Positions 23,218-30,335 of a stretch of 33,686 nucleotides of DNA are shown here, in pieces (position 1 is the first letter of the stretch; every line of letters begins with the position of its first letter). The stretch is taken from assembly GCA_964369995.1 (NCBI GenBank), contig CAYJHH010000011.1, positions 1-33,686 on the forward strand, read 5' to 3'. Under the pieces are notes generated by a model. It did no database searches. It was not told where the DNA came from and was given only the letters and a program-made list of their open reading frames with translations. Both the position numbers and the translations under genes were made by a program. Source of the stretch: CAYJAD01 sp964369995. GTDB lineage: Bacteria > Desulfobacterota > Desulfovibrionia > Desulfovibrionales > Desulfovibrionaceae.

Positions 23218-24272
23218 TGCAGGAGAAACTTAAAGAGGCGGGGTATTCGGTGCGGCGTGCGGCTGAGGTTATGGGATTGGCCCACTCTACTTTGCATGCG
23301 GCGCTTAAGGGAAAGGATGTACGCCCCGATGTGTGGGATAAAATAACGGCATTTTGCCAAGAGCACGGCATATATATGCCACAAACAAGGACAGATGAAG
23401 ATATGCTTATACGCAAAGAATCGTTATCACAAAGGGTGCTGGAGCATTTTGGCCTTCGCGCTGACCCTTTTGGCGAGGTATTTGACCGCCGCCAAGTGTA
23501 TTTGAGTAAGGATTTACTTTTTGTGCGTGAGACCATGCTGCATACGGCTACCTTTGGCGGCTTGCTTGCCGTGGTGGGAGAGTCCGGCGCCGGAAAAAGC
23601 ACTCTTCGCAAGGATTTGCATGAGCGTTTAGCTGAGGAATATCCGCATGTGGTGTGCATTTACCCGCAGGTGCTGAGCTCTGAGGATAATGGCAACAGGG
23701 GGCAGGTATTGCGTGCCAGTCATATTATGGAGGCAATCCTTGCCACGGTGGCGCCGGGGCGGCGCATACCGCAAAGCCCGGAGATACGCGGGCGCGCTTG
23801 TGTGGAGGCGCTGACGCAATCTGCCAGAAGCGGCGGCAGGCATGTGCTTATTTTGGAGGAGGCGCATACGCTCTCACGCCATACCATTAAGCACCTTAAG
23901 CGCTTTTTTGAAATTGAGGACGGCTTTACCCGCTTGCTCTCCATTATAATGATTGGTCAGCAGGAGCTTTTGCACGAGAAATTGCGCGAGAATGACGCGC
24001 AAACCCGCGAGGTGGTGCAGCGCTGCCAAGTGGTGGAGCTAAAACCCCTTGTGGATGTGGATGGTTATATTCGTCACCGTTTAGCCTCTGTGGGTGGCGG
24101 TGAAGGTATTTGGACAAAGGAAGCCTCGGATGCTCTGGCTTTTATGCTTAGTAATAATGGGCATAAGCAGACCTACCCCTTGGCTCTTGGCAATCTTGCC
24201 AATAAGGCGCTGACACTGGCCGCTTCTACGGGAGAAGAGGTGGTGACGCGCGAAGTGGTGCTCAGCATATAA
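23214..24272 (+). CDS. Mu B-like AAA ATPase (target capture)
   Basis: A 352-residue AAA+ protein that overlaps the transposase stop (ATGA). Residues about 8-45 are an HTH (VRRAAEVMGLAHSTLHAALK), as in Mu B, which has an N-terminal Cro-like domain. Walker A is GESGAGKST (122-130) and Walker B VLILEEAH (211-218), with HLKRFFE following and a sensor region IIMIGQQEL. Proteins of this class bind target DNA, activate the transposase and give immunity to self-insertion. ExeA/TnsC-type ATPases are related. Confidence 0.88.
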   Translation: MMQEKLKEAGYSVRRAAEVMGLAHSTLHAALKGKDVRPDVWDKITAFCQEHGIYMPQTRTDEDMLIRKESLSQRVLEHFGLRADPFGEVFDRRQVYLSKDLLFVRETMLHTATFGGLLAVVGESGAGKSTLRKDLHERLAEEYPHVVCIYPQVLSSEDNGNRGQVLRASHIMEAILATVAPGRRIPQSPEIRGRACVEALTQSARSGGRHVLILEEAHTLSRHTIKHLKRFFEIEDGFTRLLSIIMIGQQELLHEKLRENDAQTREVVQRCQVVELKPLVDVDGYIRHRLASVGGGEGIWTKEASDALAFMLSNNGHKQTYPLALGNLANKALTLAASTGEEVVTREVVLSI

Positions 24273-24283
24273 GGAGATATGAC

Positions 24284-24622
24284 ATGGAACACGATACCCA
24301 TTTTGAAAACCAAGGCATTGAAAGCGCAGGCTATGGCGCGGCGGCAATATTGCGAGAGCGTAAAAAGCAAATTGAAGTGTATGGCTTTACGGCGGAGGTG
24401 GATCATAAGCAAAATACTGACCTTTTGCAGATTGTGGCGGGCATGATGCTGCCTGATGGTGTGGTTTCTGATGCAGAAATTAAGGAAGAAAGCCCCGTGG
24501 CTTTTGACCTTCGTGCCAAGCACAGCCCCATGGAAAGGCTTATTATTGCCGGGGCTTTTTTGGCGGCGGAGATTGATAGAATGCATTATTTTGCCAATGA
24601 ACACTTTTCTGAGGAGGAATAA
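24284..24622 (+). CDS. conserved phage protein, unknown
   Basis: A 112-residue protein with AAGGAG 7 nt before ATG. The segments ILRERKKQIEVYGFTAEVDH and SPMERLIIAGAFLAAEIDRM match the pattern of a widespread family of small phage proteins with RxxQIxxEG(F/Y)xxExD and a later RxLIxAxALIxAEIxR. The role of that family is not known to me. Confidence 0.65.
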   Translation: MEHDTHFENQGIESAGYGAAAILRERKKQIEVYGFTAEVDHKQNTDLLQIVAGMMLPDGVVSDAEIKEESPVAFDLRAKHSPMERLIIAGAFLAAEIDRMHYFANEHFSEEE

Positions 24623-24623
24623 G

Positions 24624-25232
24624 ATGACTGCTATACCAGAAGGATACATGCAAAACGGGCAAGGGCATTTGGTGCCAATTGAGCTTGTGAGCGAGATGGA
24701 TAAGGAGCGCGACGCGCTTGTTATGGAAATGGTCACCTCTGCCAAGGAATTACAAGAGGTGGTGAAGGCTGCCAAGGTGAATTATATGGCTGAAATTGGG
24801 GCTTTTTGTGAGCTTAGCGCAGAAAAGTATGATGTGAAATGGGGCGGGGAAAAGGGCAATGTGCAACTGACGAGCTTTGACGGTAAGTTTAAAGTGCAGC
24901 TTGCCATGGCGGATAAGGTGGAATTTGATGAGCGCTTACAGGTGGCGCAAAAGCTTATGTATGAGTGCATGCATGAGTGGACAAGCGAGTCCAATGCCAA
25001 TGTGCGGGCTCTTATCGAAAACGCCTTTGCCATTAGCGGAGACGGTAAGGTGAGCCCCTCGCGCATTCTCTCCCTTGTGCGCATTCAAATTGAGGATGCA
25101 CGCTGGAAAAAGGCTGTGCAGGCCATTCAAGACTCCATACAGGTGATGAGTACCAAGCCCTATGTGCGCATTTTTGAAAAGGATGGCCAGGGTAAGTATC
25201 AGCGCCTAGATCTCGACTTTTCGGCACTGTAA
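24624..25232 (+). CDS. DUF3164-like protein of Mu-type phages
   Basis: A 202-residue protein starting at ATG 24624 after GAGGAGGA. An open frame back to 24456 overlaps the gene before and is not used. It begins with IPEGYMQNGQGHLVPIELV, then a helix, then a strand pair (GNVQLTSFDGKFKVQLAMAD), and KVSPSRILSLVRIQIEDARW. This agrees with the DUF3164 family found between transposition and GemA genes in Mu-like phages. Function unproven; position suggests replication. Confidence 0.7.
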   Translation: MTAIPEGYMQNGQGHLVPIELVSEMDKERDALVMEMVTSAKELQEVVKAAKVNYMAEIGAFCELSAEKYDVKWGGEKGNVQLTSFDGKFKVQLAMADKVEFDERLQVAQKLMYECMHEWTSESNANVRALIENAFAISGDGKVSPSRILSLVRIQIEDARWKKAVQAIQDSIQVMSTKPYVRIFEKDGQGKYQRLDLDFSAL

Positions 25233-25249
25233 ACTTTTAGGAGGCGGCC

Positions 25250-25642
25250 ATGGCAGAGAGAACCGGACTTATTAAGGCTATTCACGCCGGGCGTAAAGCG
25301 CTTGGGCTTAGTGAGGATGAATACCGCGCCTATCTGCTTGGCGCCACCAAGAAGGATTCCTTACGCGAAATGACGGACGCGCAGCTGACGCTCGTGATGA
25401 TGCGCATGCGCGGGGATGGTTTTGGGCAAAAGGCTGAGCAAAAGCAGATACAATATGTGCGCAGTCTGTGGCTTAAGCTGTATGACGCGGGAGCAATTAA
25501 GCGCAAGGAGTGGGCAGCCATGGACGCGTATGTGGCGAAGATGCTGCAGATGGATGTGAAGGTGAATGATTTGAATGCACGTGAGCTTTCAAAGGTGATT
25601 GAACATTTAAAAGCTTGGTCAGCTAGAGTTGGGCTGGCTTAG
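25250..25642 (+). CDS. gemA: GemA-like regulator (DUF1018)
   Basis: A 130-residue protein with AGGAGG before its ATG. LIKAIHAGRKALGLSEDEYR followed by AYLLGATKKDSLREM and QKQIQYVRSLWLKLYDAGAI is the GemA/DUF1018 pattern. In Mu, GemA changes host gene expression and DNA supercoiling during early infection. The family is almost confined to Mu-type phages, which supports the transposable lifestyle. Confidence 0.82.
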   Translation: MAERTGLIKAIHAGRKALGLSEDEYRAYLLGATKKDSLREMTDAQLTLVMMRMRGDGFGQKAEQKQIQYVRSLWLKLYDAGAIKRKEWAAMDAYVAKMLQMDVKVNDLNARELSKVIEHLKAWSARVGLA

Positions 25643-25651
25643 GAGGACAGT

Positions 25652-25936
25652 ATGAATAAGCAAGATTTAGTGAATGCCATAGTGGAAAATCGCGGCGGCG
25701 AAGTTATCAACAAGAAAAATGTGGACGCTTTGCTTACGGATTTTTTTGATTTTATCGGTGATGCGCTGGAAAATGGCGACAAGGTAAGCATTGGCGGCTT
25801 TGGTAGCTTTAGCGTGAAGAAAAGCCAAGAGCGAGAGGGACGTAACCCGCGCACCGGGGCGGCCATTACTATTGCCGCGGCCAATAAAGTGAAATTTTCT
25901 ACTGCCAAGGGGCTTAGTGATAAGCTTAACCCCTAA
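25652..25936 (+). CDS. phage-encoded HU-family DNA-bending protein
   Basis: A 94-residue HU/IHF-type protein, the normal family length. It has MNKQDLVNAIVENRGG at the start, the turn VSIGGFGSFSVK (residues 45-56) and the DNA-binding arm with GRNPRTG (63-69). HU binds and bends DNA as a dimer and is needed by Mu for building the transposition complex. Carrying its own copy next to GemA may make this phage less dependent on the host. AGGAGG stands 5 nt before ATG 25652. Confidence 0.93.
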   Translation: MNKQDLVNAIVENRGGEVINKKNVDALLTDFFDFIGDALENGDKVSIGGFGSFSVKKSQEREGRNPRTGAAITIAAANKVKFSTAKGLSDKLNP

Positions 25937-25954
25937 TTACCGCGACCGTGTAAG

Positions 25955-26049
25955 CCCTAAAGTCACCATTGCTTTGGGGTGTTAAGGTAACGGCGTAAAT
26001 AAGGGTGAACCTGACCCTTGACTGAACCCCGGCAGTATATCCGGGGTCT
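25955..26049 (+). ncRNA. possible structured RNA with terminator after the HU gene
   Basis: Three hairpins lie in the 129 nt between HU and the next gene: CCCTAAAG/CTTTGGGG (25955-25962 with 25972-25979, one G-U pair), AAGGGT/ACCCTT (26001-26019), and ACCCCGG/CCGGGGT (26026-26032 with 26041-26047) followed by a T-run. The last is an intrinsic terminator. The first two may be only part of the mRNA end, or form a small RNA; I know no matching family. Confidence 0.4.
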
Positions 26050-26055
26050 TTTTTT
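26026..26055 (+). terminator. intrinsic terminator after HU
   Basis: ACCCCGG, 8-nt loop, CCGGGGT, then C and a run of seven T. It should end most transcripts of the transposition operon; the three small genes beyond would be made by read-through. Confidence 0.8.
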
Positions 26056-26065
26056 AGGAGACCTT

Positions 26066-26251
26066 ATGGAAAGCAAGCCAAGATTTTATGAGAAGAAAAC
26101 CAGCGGCGGGCAGTTACTGATTATGGATAGGAAAGATGAGAGCGTATGTTTTTTTGTGCATAGGGGTAAGAAAAAGCGTGAACATGTAGAAGCCATGGTG
26201 AGCGTGGTGCTTGAGGCTTTAAACGGGGCTGTGAGCAAGGGGGGGGCATGA
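26066..26251 (+). CDS. small unknown phage protein
   Basis: A 61-residue basic protein starting at ATG 26066 after AGGAGA; a frame from 26018 runs through the terminator and is unlikely. It has alternating charged and strand-like segments (SGGQLLIMDRKDESVCFFVH) and ends with a helix. The next gene overlaps its stop as ATGA. No family recognised. Confidence 0.5.
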   Translation: MESKPRFYEKKTSGGQLLIMDRKDESVCFFVHRGKKKREHVEAMVSVVLEALNGAVSKGGA

Positions 26252-26445
26252 AAGGGGTAAAAAAGCATCGCTGCAAATGGGGAGAGTTTGACATCACTGA
26301 AAGAGCTATTTTAGTGCTGTGTGCTTGTCAAAAACGTTGGAAGAACTGGACTGAGCACATGACGAAAGCATTGCCCAGGCGTAAAATTACTACGGTTGAT
26401 ATGTGTAAGGAGTGCTTTGAAGGAGGACTATATGACAGAGTCTGA
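26248..26445 (+). CDS. small Cys-rich unknown protein
   Basis: A 65-residue basic protein with Cys at residues 9, 25, 27, 53 and 56 (MCKECFEGG near the end). The spaced cysteines suggest a small metal-binding fold. It overlaps both neighbours, which fits a real coupled gene. Function unknown. Confidence 0.48.
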   Translation: MKGVKKHRCKWGEFDITERAILVLCACQKRWKNWTEHMTKALPRRKITTVDMCKECFEGGLYDRV

Positions 26446-26635
26446 TAGACAAGAACTTGTGGAAAAGGTTAAAGGGCTTGGAAACGAAGTATGGTATGAT
26501 GAATATATGGGATGGATATGCCCTATTTGCGATGAGGCTCATATCTTTAAACGAGCGGCAGAAGATTGTATGTTGTCTGATTTAGAACTGGCAGAAGATG
26601 ATGTTTTGCTACGTTTGTCTTTAAATCGAAAATGA
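26432..26635 (+). CDS. small protein with CPIC motif
   Basis: A 67-residue acidic protein starting at ATG 26432, 5 nt after GGAGG. WICPICDEAHIFKRAAEDC shows a CxxC-x4-H ... C arrangement, like a half zinc finger. The end is acidic and helical (SDLELAEDDVLLRLSL). It is the last phage gene before the terminator and the right end. Confidence 0.52.
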   Translation: MTESDRQELVEKVKGLGNEVWYDEYMGWICPICDEAHIFKRAAEDCMLSDLELAEDDVLLRLSLNRK

Positions 26636-26659
26636 AACAAGTAAATCATTTTTTATTAG

Positions 26660-26681
26660 AGCCCTGAAAAGGGCTTTTTTT
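26660..26681 (+). terminator. last intrinsic terminator of the prophage
   Basis: AGCCC, 6-nt loop TGAAAA, GGGCT and seven T. It stands about 80-100 nt before the junction with the host gene and would stop early phage transcription from entering the host operon. Confidence 0.82.
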
Positions 26682-26689
26682 GCGCTTAG

Positions 26690-26765
26690 AATTTTTGTTG
26701 TTTTGATACAAATGTTGCAAATAATGCACACGCTTTTTTCACGGAATTTGCGGAGAGTTTTCACG
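26690..26765 (+). mobile_element. right end of the transposable prophage (approximate)
   Basis: After the last terminator comes an AT-rich stretch with no gene, and then host coding sequence. TTTTCACG occurs twice, at 26736-26743 and 26758-26765, exactly 22 nt apart, which suits transposase binding sites. The CA at 26762-26763 would be the expected 3' terminal pair of a Mu-type end. The exact boundary is uncertain by about 10 nt. Confidence 0.5.
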
Positions 26766-27264
26766 CGCGCCTTCACCTGGCCCGTCTGTACTTTGCGCAG
26801 CTCTTATTGAGTCTCGCCATGATTGGGAATACTACAAAGAAGGCTTTACTCCTAGCATTGGCGCCTTCATGGAACGCCTTGACCAAGAGCGCATGGAACT
26901 TTGTGCAGCTTTTGGTATTAAAATGGATAACATCGTACAGTGGTATAAATCTGCTTACGGTGTAGATGCCAAAACCTTGAGCGAAGCTACCTACAATAAC
27001 CCTTCTTATGAAGGTATTGCTGGTCAAAAGCGTTTAGATACACGTTATATCATCGAAGATATCCCCATGGGTCTTATTCCCATGATTGAACTTGGTAAGC
27101 TTGTGGGCGTGAAAACTCCTCACATGGAAGCCATTGTAAATCTAGGTATGTTGCTCTTACCAAAAGAAAGCTTCCCCCCTGCACGTAACTTCGAGAACTT
27201 AGGTCTTGGAGGCATTACTTACGAACAATTTATGACCTATGTTGAAACAGGTGAAAAACCCTAA
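26764..27264 (+). pseudogene. opine/octopine dehydrogenase, C-terminal part, cut by the prophage
   Basis: About 165 codons in frame to the TAA at 27262-27264. LIESRHDWEYYKEGFTPSIG, then AFMERLDQERMELCAAFGI and the later YIIEDIPMGLIPMIELGKLV are typical of the C-terminal domain of NAD/NADP octopine/nopaline dehydrogenases. The N-terminal Rossmann domain is absent here and the phage right end stands in its place; it should lie beyond the left end of the prophage. An internal ATG at 26869 cannot give a full enzyme. The intact enzyme would link an amino acid to a keto acid or reverse this. Confidence 0.8.
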
Positions 27265-27288
27265 TTTATTTAATTTGTTTTAATACCA

Positions 27289-27332
27289 AGACCATTGGCG
27301 CTGATTTTATAAAAAGGCAGCGTTAATGGTCT
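27289..27332 (+). other. 15-bp RNA hairpin before dctQ
   Basis: AGACCATTGGCGCTG (27289-27303), 14-nt loop, CAGCGTTAATGGTCT (27318-27332). In RNA all 15 positions pair, two as G-U. There is no T-run, so it is not a terminator. It ends 13 nt before the dctQ ribosome site and may protect or process the mRNA between dehydrogenase and transporter genes. Confidence 0.7.
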
Positions 27333-27356
27333 GATGGTTAGCCGTGGAGGACTTCA

Positions 27357-27836
27357 GTGTTTTTTAAATATGCCCTCACCATTTTAATCAGTATCGTGGC
27401 GATTATGCAATTTGCACAAGTTGTTATTCGCTATGTATTACAAATTCCTTTTTCAGGCCTAGAAGAAATTCTCGTTTATCCTACTTTGTGGTTGTACATG
27501 ATTGGCAGTATTAATGCCTCGCGTACCAATACGCAGATAACAGCCAACGTTCTTGAAATATTTTTAAAGACAGACAAACAGCGCCTTATTCTTAATGCTT
27601 GCGCCTTTTTCTGTAGCTCCGTTGTGGCTCTTTGGCTCACCTATTGGGCTTGGGATTATGAAAATTATGCCCGCCGCGTATGGAAAGAAAGCCCCACATT
27701 GTATGTTCCCATGTACTTAGCAGAAGTTGCTCTCTTTATAGGTATGGCATTAATGAGCTGTTACGCTCTGTTTTATTTTATAAAAACTGTTATGAAAATC
27801 GTTAATTATTCTGAGGCTCAAGGAGAGGTGTCATGA
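27357..27836 (+). CDS. dctQ: TRAP transporter small membrane subunit (DctQ)
   Basis: A 159-residue protein starting at GTG 27357, 6 nt after GGAGG. It has four membrane segments, the usual count of DctQ, and the family region FSGLEEILVYPTLWLYMIGS near residues 33-52. Together with DctM it forms the membrane complex of a Na+-driven periplasmic-binding-protein transporter. Its stop overlaps the dctM start. With the dehydrogenase gene before it, an amino-acid-derived or keto-acid substrate is likely (inference). Confidence 0.88.
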   Translation: MFFKYALTILISIVAIMQFAQVVIRYVLQIPFSGLEEILVYPTLWLYMIGSINASRTNTQITANVLEIFLKTDKQRLILNACAFFCSSVVALWLTYWAWDYENYARRVWKESPTLYVPMYLAEVALFIGMALMSCYALFYFIKTVMKIVNYSEAQGEVS

Positions 27837-29131
27837 TTGAAATAGCTGTAATGTCCTTGGCCGTACTGGTAATATTGCTTTCCATTGGCGTGCCTTTGCC
27901 TTATTGCTTTGGCGGCGGCCTTATGTTCATGTACTTTGTGGGCGATGTTACCATGAAAGGCAATATGCTATGGGGCTTTGGTCAGCTAACAAACCCTGTA
28001 TTGCTGTGTATTCCTCTCTTTGTTTTTGCTGGCGCCATCATGAGTGAAAGTGGTATTGCCAAGAGTTTACTAAGCTTTGTAAATATTTTTGTGGGTAGAA
28101 TTCGTGGCGGTCTTGGCGCTGTAAGTATCTTTACCTGTACACTTATTGGCGCCATTTCTGGCAGCGGTCTTACCGGTGTTGCCGCTGTAGGTCCCTTACT
28201 TATTCCTGAAATGGTGCGTAAAGGCTATCCTCGTGGCTATGCTACCGCTTTGGTGGTAAACTCTTCTGTGCTTGGTTTGCTTATTCCGCCAAGCGTAACC
28301 ATGATTATTTATGGTTGGGTGACAGATACCTCCATTTTGGCTTCCTTTTTAGCCACTGTAGGGCCTGGTATCTTAATTGCGCTGCAATTAACCGTTGCTA
28401 ACTTTATCATGAGCCGCAAGTTCCCCCTCATATTGGATGAAGTAAAATCCCGTCCAGAATTTTTCCGTGAGTCTTTACGTACTTCCGGCAATGCCATGCC
28501 CGCTATTTTAATGCCCATCATTATTCTTGGCGGCATTTATGCCGGTGTTATGACCCCCACAGAAGCTGCCGCCGTGGCAGTATTATATTCCATTCCTGTG
28601 GGCGTACTTTTTTATAAGGGTCTTACTCTTAAAAATTTCTTCTCCAGTGCAGAATCTTCCGCCACAGCTGTGGGCTCCATCATGATTATGATCATTTTCA
28701 GCCTCATGCTTAGCCAGGTTTTTGTTATGGAAGATATTCCACAAACCATTGTGAAAGCCATCTTCTCTGTGACAGAAAATAGAGTAGTCTTACTTATCTT
28801 GATTAACGTATTGTTATTCTTGGTGGGCATGGTGGTAAACGATATTACGGCCATTATTCTTATTGCGCCTTTATTGCTGCCCCTTATGACGGCTCTTGGC
28901 ATTAGCCCCGTACACTTTGCTGCCATTATTGGTGTAAACACAGCCATGGGCGGTGTAACACCTCCTTATGCCAGTATCTTGTATCTTGGCATGCGCATTG
29001 GTAACGCGTCCTTTACAGAAGTTGTGCCTTATGCCATGACATTCTTGTTGTGCTCTTATGTGCCTACATGCTTCCTTGTTTCCTTCTGGCCGGAATTATC
29101 TTTGTACATCCCTAGCCTTTTGGGCTATTAG
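27833..29131 (+). CDS. dctM: TRAP transporter large permease (DctM)
   Basis: A 432-residue permease, the normal family length, with about 11-12 hydrophobic segments. LCIPLFVFAGAIMSESGIAK, the loop TLIGAISGSGLTGVAAVGPL and NSSVLGLLIPPSVTMIIYGW are DctM signatures, as is the later GVNTAMGGVTPPYASILYLG. It moves the substrate with Na+. The ATG is coupled to dctQ (ATGA). Confidence 0.93.
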   Translation: MIEIAVMSLAVLVILLSIGVPLPYCFGGGLMFMYFVGDVTMKGNMLWGFGQLTNPVLLCIPLFVFAGAIMSESGIAKSLLSFVNIFVGRIRGGLGAVSIFTCTLIGAISGSGLTGVAAVGPLLIPEMVRKGYPRGYATALVVNSSVLGLLIPPSVTMIIYGWVTDTSILASFLATVGPGILIALQLTVANFIMSRKFPLILDEVKSRPEFFRESLRTSGNAMPAILMPIIILGGIYAGVMTPTEAAAVAVLYSIPVGVLFYKGLTLKNFFSSAESSATAVGSIMIMIIFSLMLSQVFVMEDIPQTIVKAIFSVTENRVVLLILINVLLFLVGMVVNDITAIILIAPLLLPLMTALGISPVHFAAIIGVNTAMGGVTPPYASILYLGMRIGNASFTEVVPYAMTFLLCSYVPTCFLVSFWPELSLYIPSLLGY

Positions 29132-29194
29132 GGCATAGTCAAAGATATAAATATAGCATTACGCATCACCTTTAACCTGTTGGAGAAATCTAAG

Positions 29195-30187
29195 ATGAAA
29201 ATGTTTTCCAAAACTTGTGTGGCCGCTTGTGCCATCGTGGCATGTCTTTTAGGCCAAGCCAATGCTGAAACTTTGAAACTTTCGCATGTGCGCCCTCAAG
29301 GTACCCCCATTGACCTCGATCTTATTAAATTTGCTGGCGATGTGGAAAAAGGCACCAATGGCAAATTAAAAATGAAAATATACCCTGCCAACGCTCTTGG
29401 TGACTACACTGTGGTACAAGAACGTGTAAGCATTGGCGCTGTGGATATGTCTTGTCAGCCCACTGCTACCAGCGCTGAAAAGCGTTTCATGCTTATGATC
29501 TTCCCCTACCTTGTAAAAGATTGGGCTCAAGCTGAAGCTAACTTCAAAACTGGTTCTAACTTACGCAACTCTTTAAGCGAATTGTTTGCTGGTCAAGGTA
29601 TTACTTTGCTAGCTACCTATCCTGCTTACTTTGGCGGCGCAGCTTTTGCTAAAGAGCCCACCAACCCCACCGATCCTACCGCTAACAAAAAGTCCAAAAT
29701 CCGTATTCCTGCTTGGAAGAGCATGGACCTTATGGCCACCAACTTTGGTTACCAAACTGCACCATTACCTTACTCCGAAGCTTTTGCAGCATTGCAAACC
29801 GGCGTAGTGGACGGTGCCATGGGTTCTGGTGCTGAAGGTTACTATTCTGCTTTCCGTGATGTGACCAAGTTCTACATTCCTTTGAACACGCACTTTGAAG
29901 CATGGCACTTGATCATCAACACCGAAAAGTTCGAAAGCCTTGACGCTGAAGAGCAAAAAGCATTGAAAGATGCTGCTTTAGCTTTCGAACAAGCTCGTTG
30001 GAAAGTAGTTGCTGAAGCTCAAACCGAATATGAAAACAAATTGGCTGAAGGCGGCACCAAGATTATCCGCTTAACTCCTGAGCAATTAGACGCTTTTGCT
30101 AAAATTTCTCGTGAAAAAGTATGGCCTGAAATCATGAACGATATCGGTAAAGAATGGGCTGAAGGTGTATTAAACAAATTGCAATAA
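29195..30187 (+). CDS. dctP: TRAP transporter solute-binding protein (DctP)
   Basis: A 330-residue periplasmic binding protein. ATG 29195 lies 9 nt after GGAG; a TTG at 29180 would precede that site. Residues 1-24 are a signal peptide ending ANA before ETLKLSH. The conserved Arg170 in KIRIPAWKSMD, which holds the carboxylate of the ligand, and PYSEAFAALQTGVVDGAMGS (192-211) are DctP hallmarks. It lies last in the operon, before a strong terminator. Substrate cannot be read from sequence. Confidence 0.92.
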   Translation: MKMFSKTCVAACAIVACLLGQANAETLKLSHVRPQGTPIDLDLIKFAGDVEKGTNGKLKMKIYPANALGDYTVVQERVSIGAVDMSCQPTATSAEKRFMLMIFPYLVKDWAQAEANFKTGSNLRNSLSELFAGQGITLLATYPAYFGGAAFAKEPTNPTDPTANKKSKIRIPAWKSMDLMATNFGYQTAPLPYSEAFAALQTGVVDGAMGSGAEGYYSAFRDVTKFYIPLNTHFEAWHLIINTEKFESLDAEEQKALKDAALAFEQARWKVVAEAQTEYENKLAEGGTKIIRLTPEQLDAFAKISREKVWPEIMNDIGKEWAEGVLNKLQ

Positions 30188-30212
30188 TTTGTTAAAATAC
30201 AAATAATTTATA

Positions 30213-30242
30213 AAAAGGGCGACACCTTGGTGTCGCCCTTTT
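30213..30242. terminator. strong terminator after dctP
   Basis: A perfect 14-bp inverted repeat (AAAAGGGCGACACC and its complement) with two central bases. A and T runs flank the stem, so it can work in both directions. It ends the TRAP operon. Confidence 0.9.
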
Positions 30243-30335
30243 CTATTGTAAAAATAACAAAAAAGTATATAGTGCCAGTATATTCATGTGTATGACAAGA
30301 TAAACATCATAAACTCTTGAAATTATGAGGATAAT

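Noticed and set aside
26869..27264. A complete small gene of 131 codons
   Set aside because: The frame continues upstream of the ATG with strong similarity to opine dehydrogenases up to the phage end, so this is the rest of a broken gene, not an independent one.
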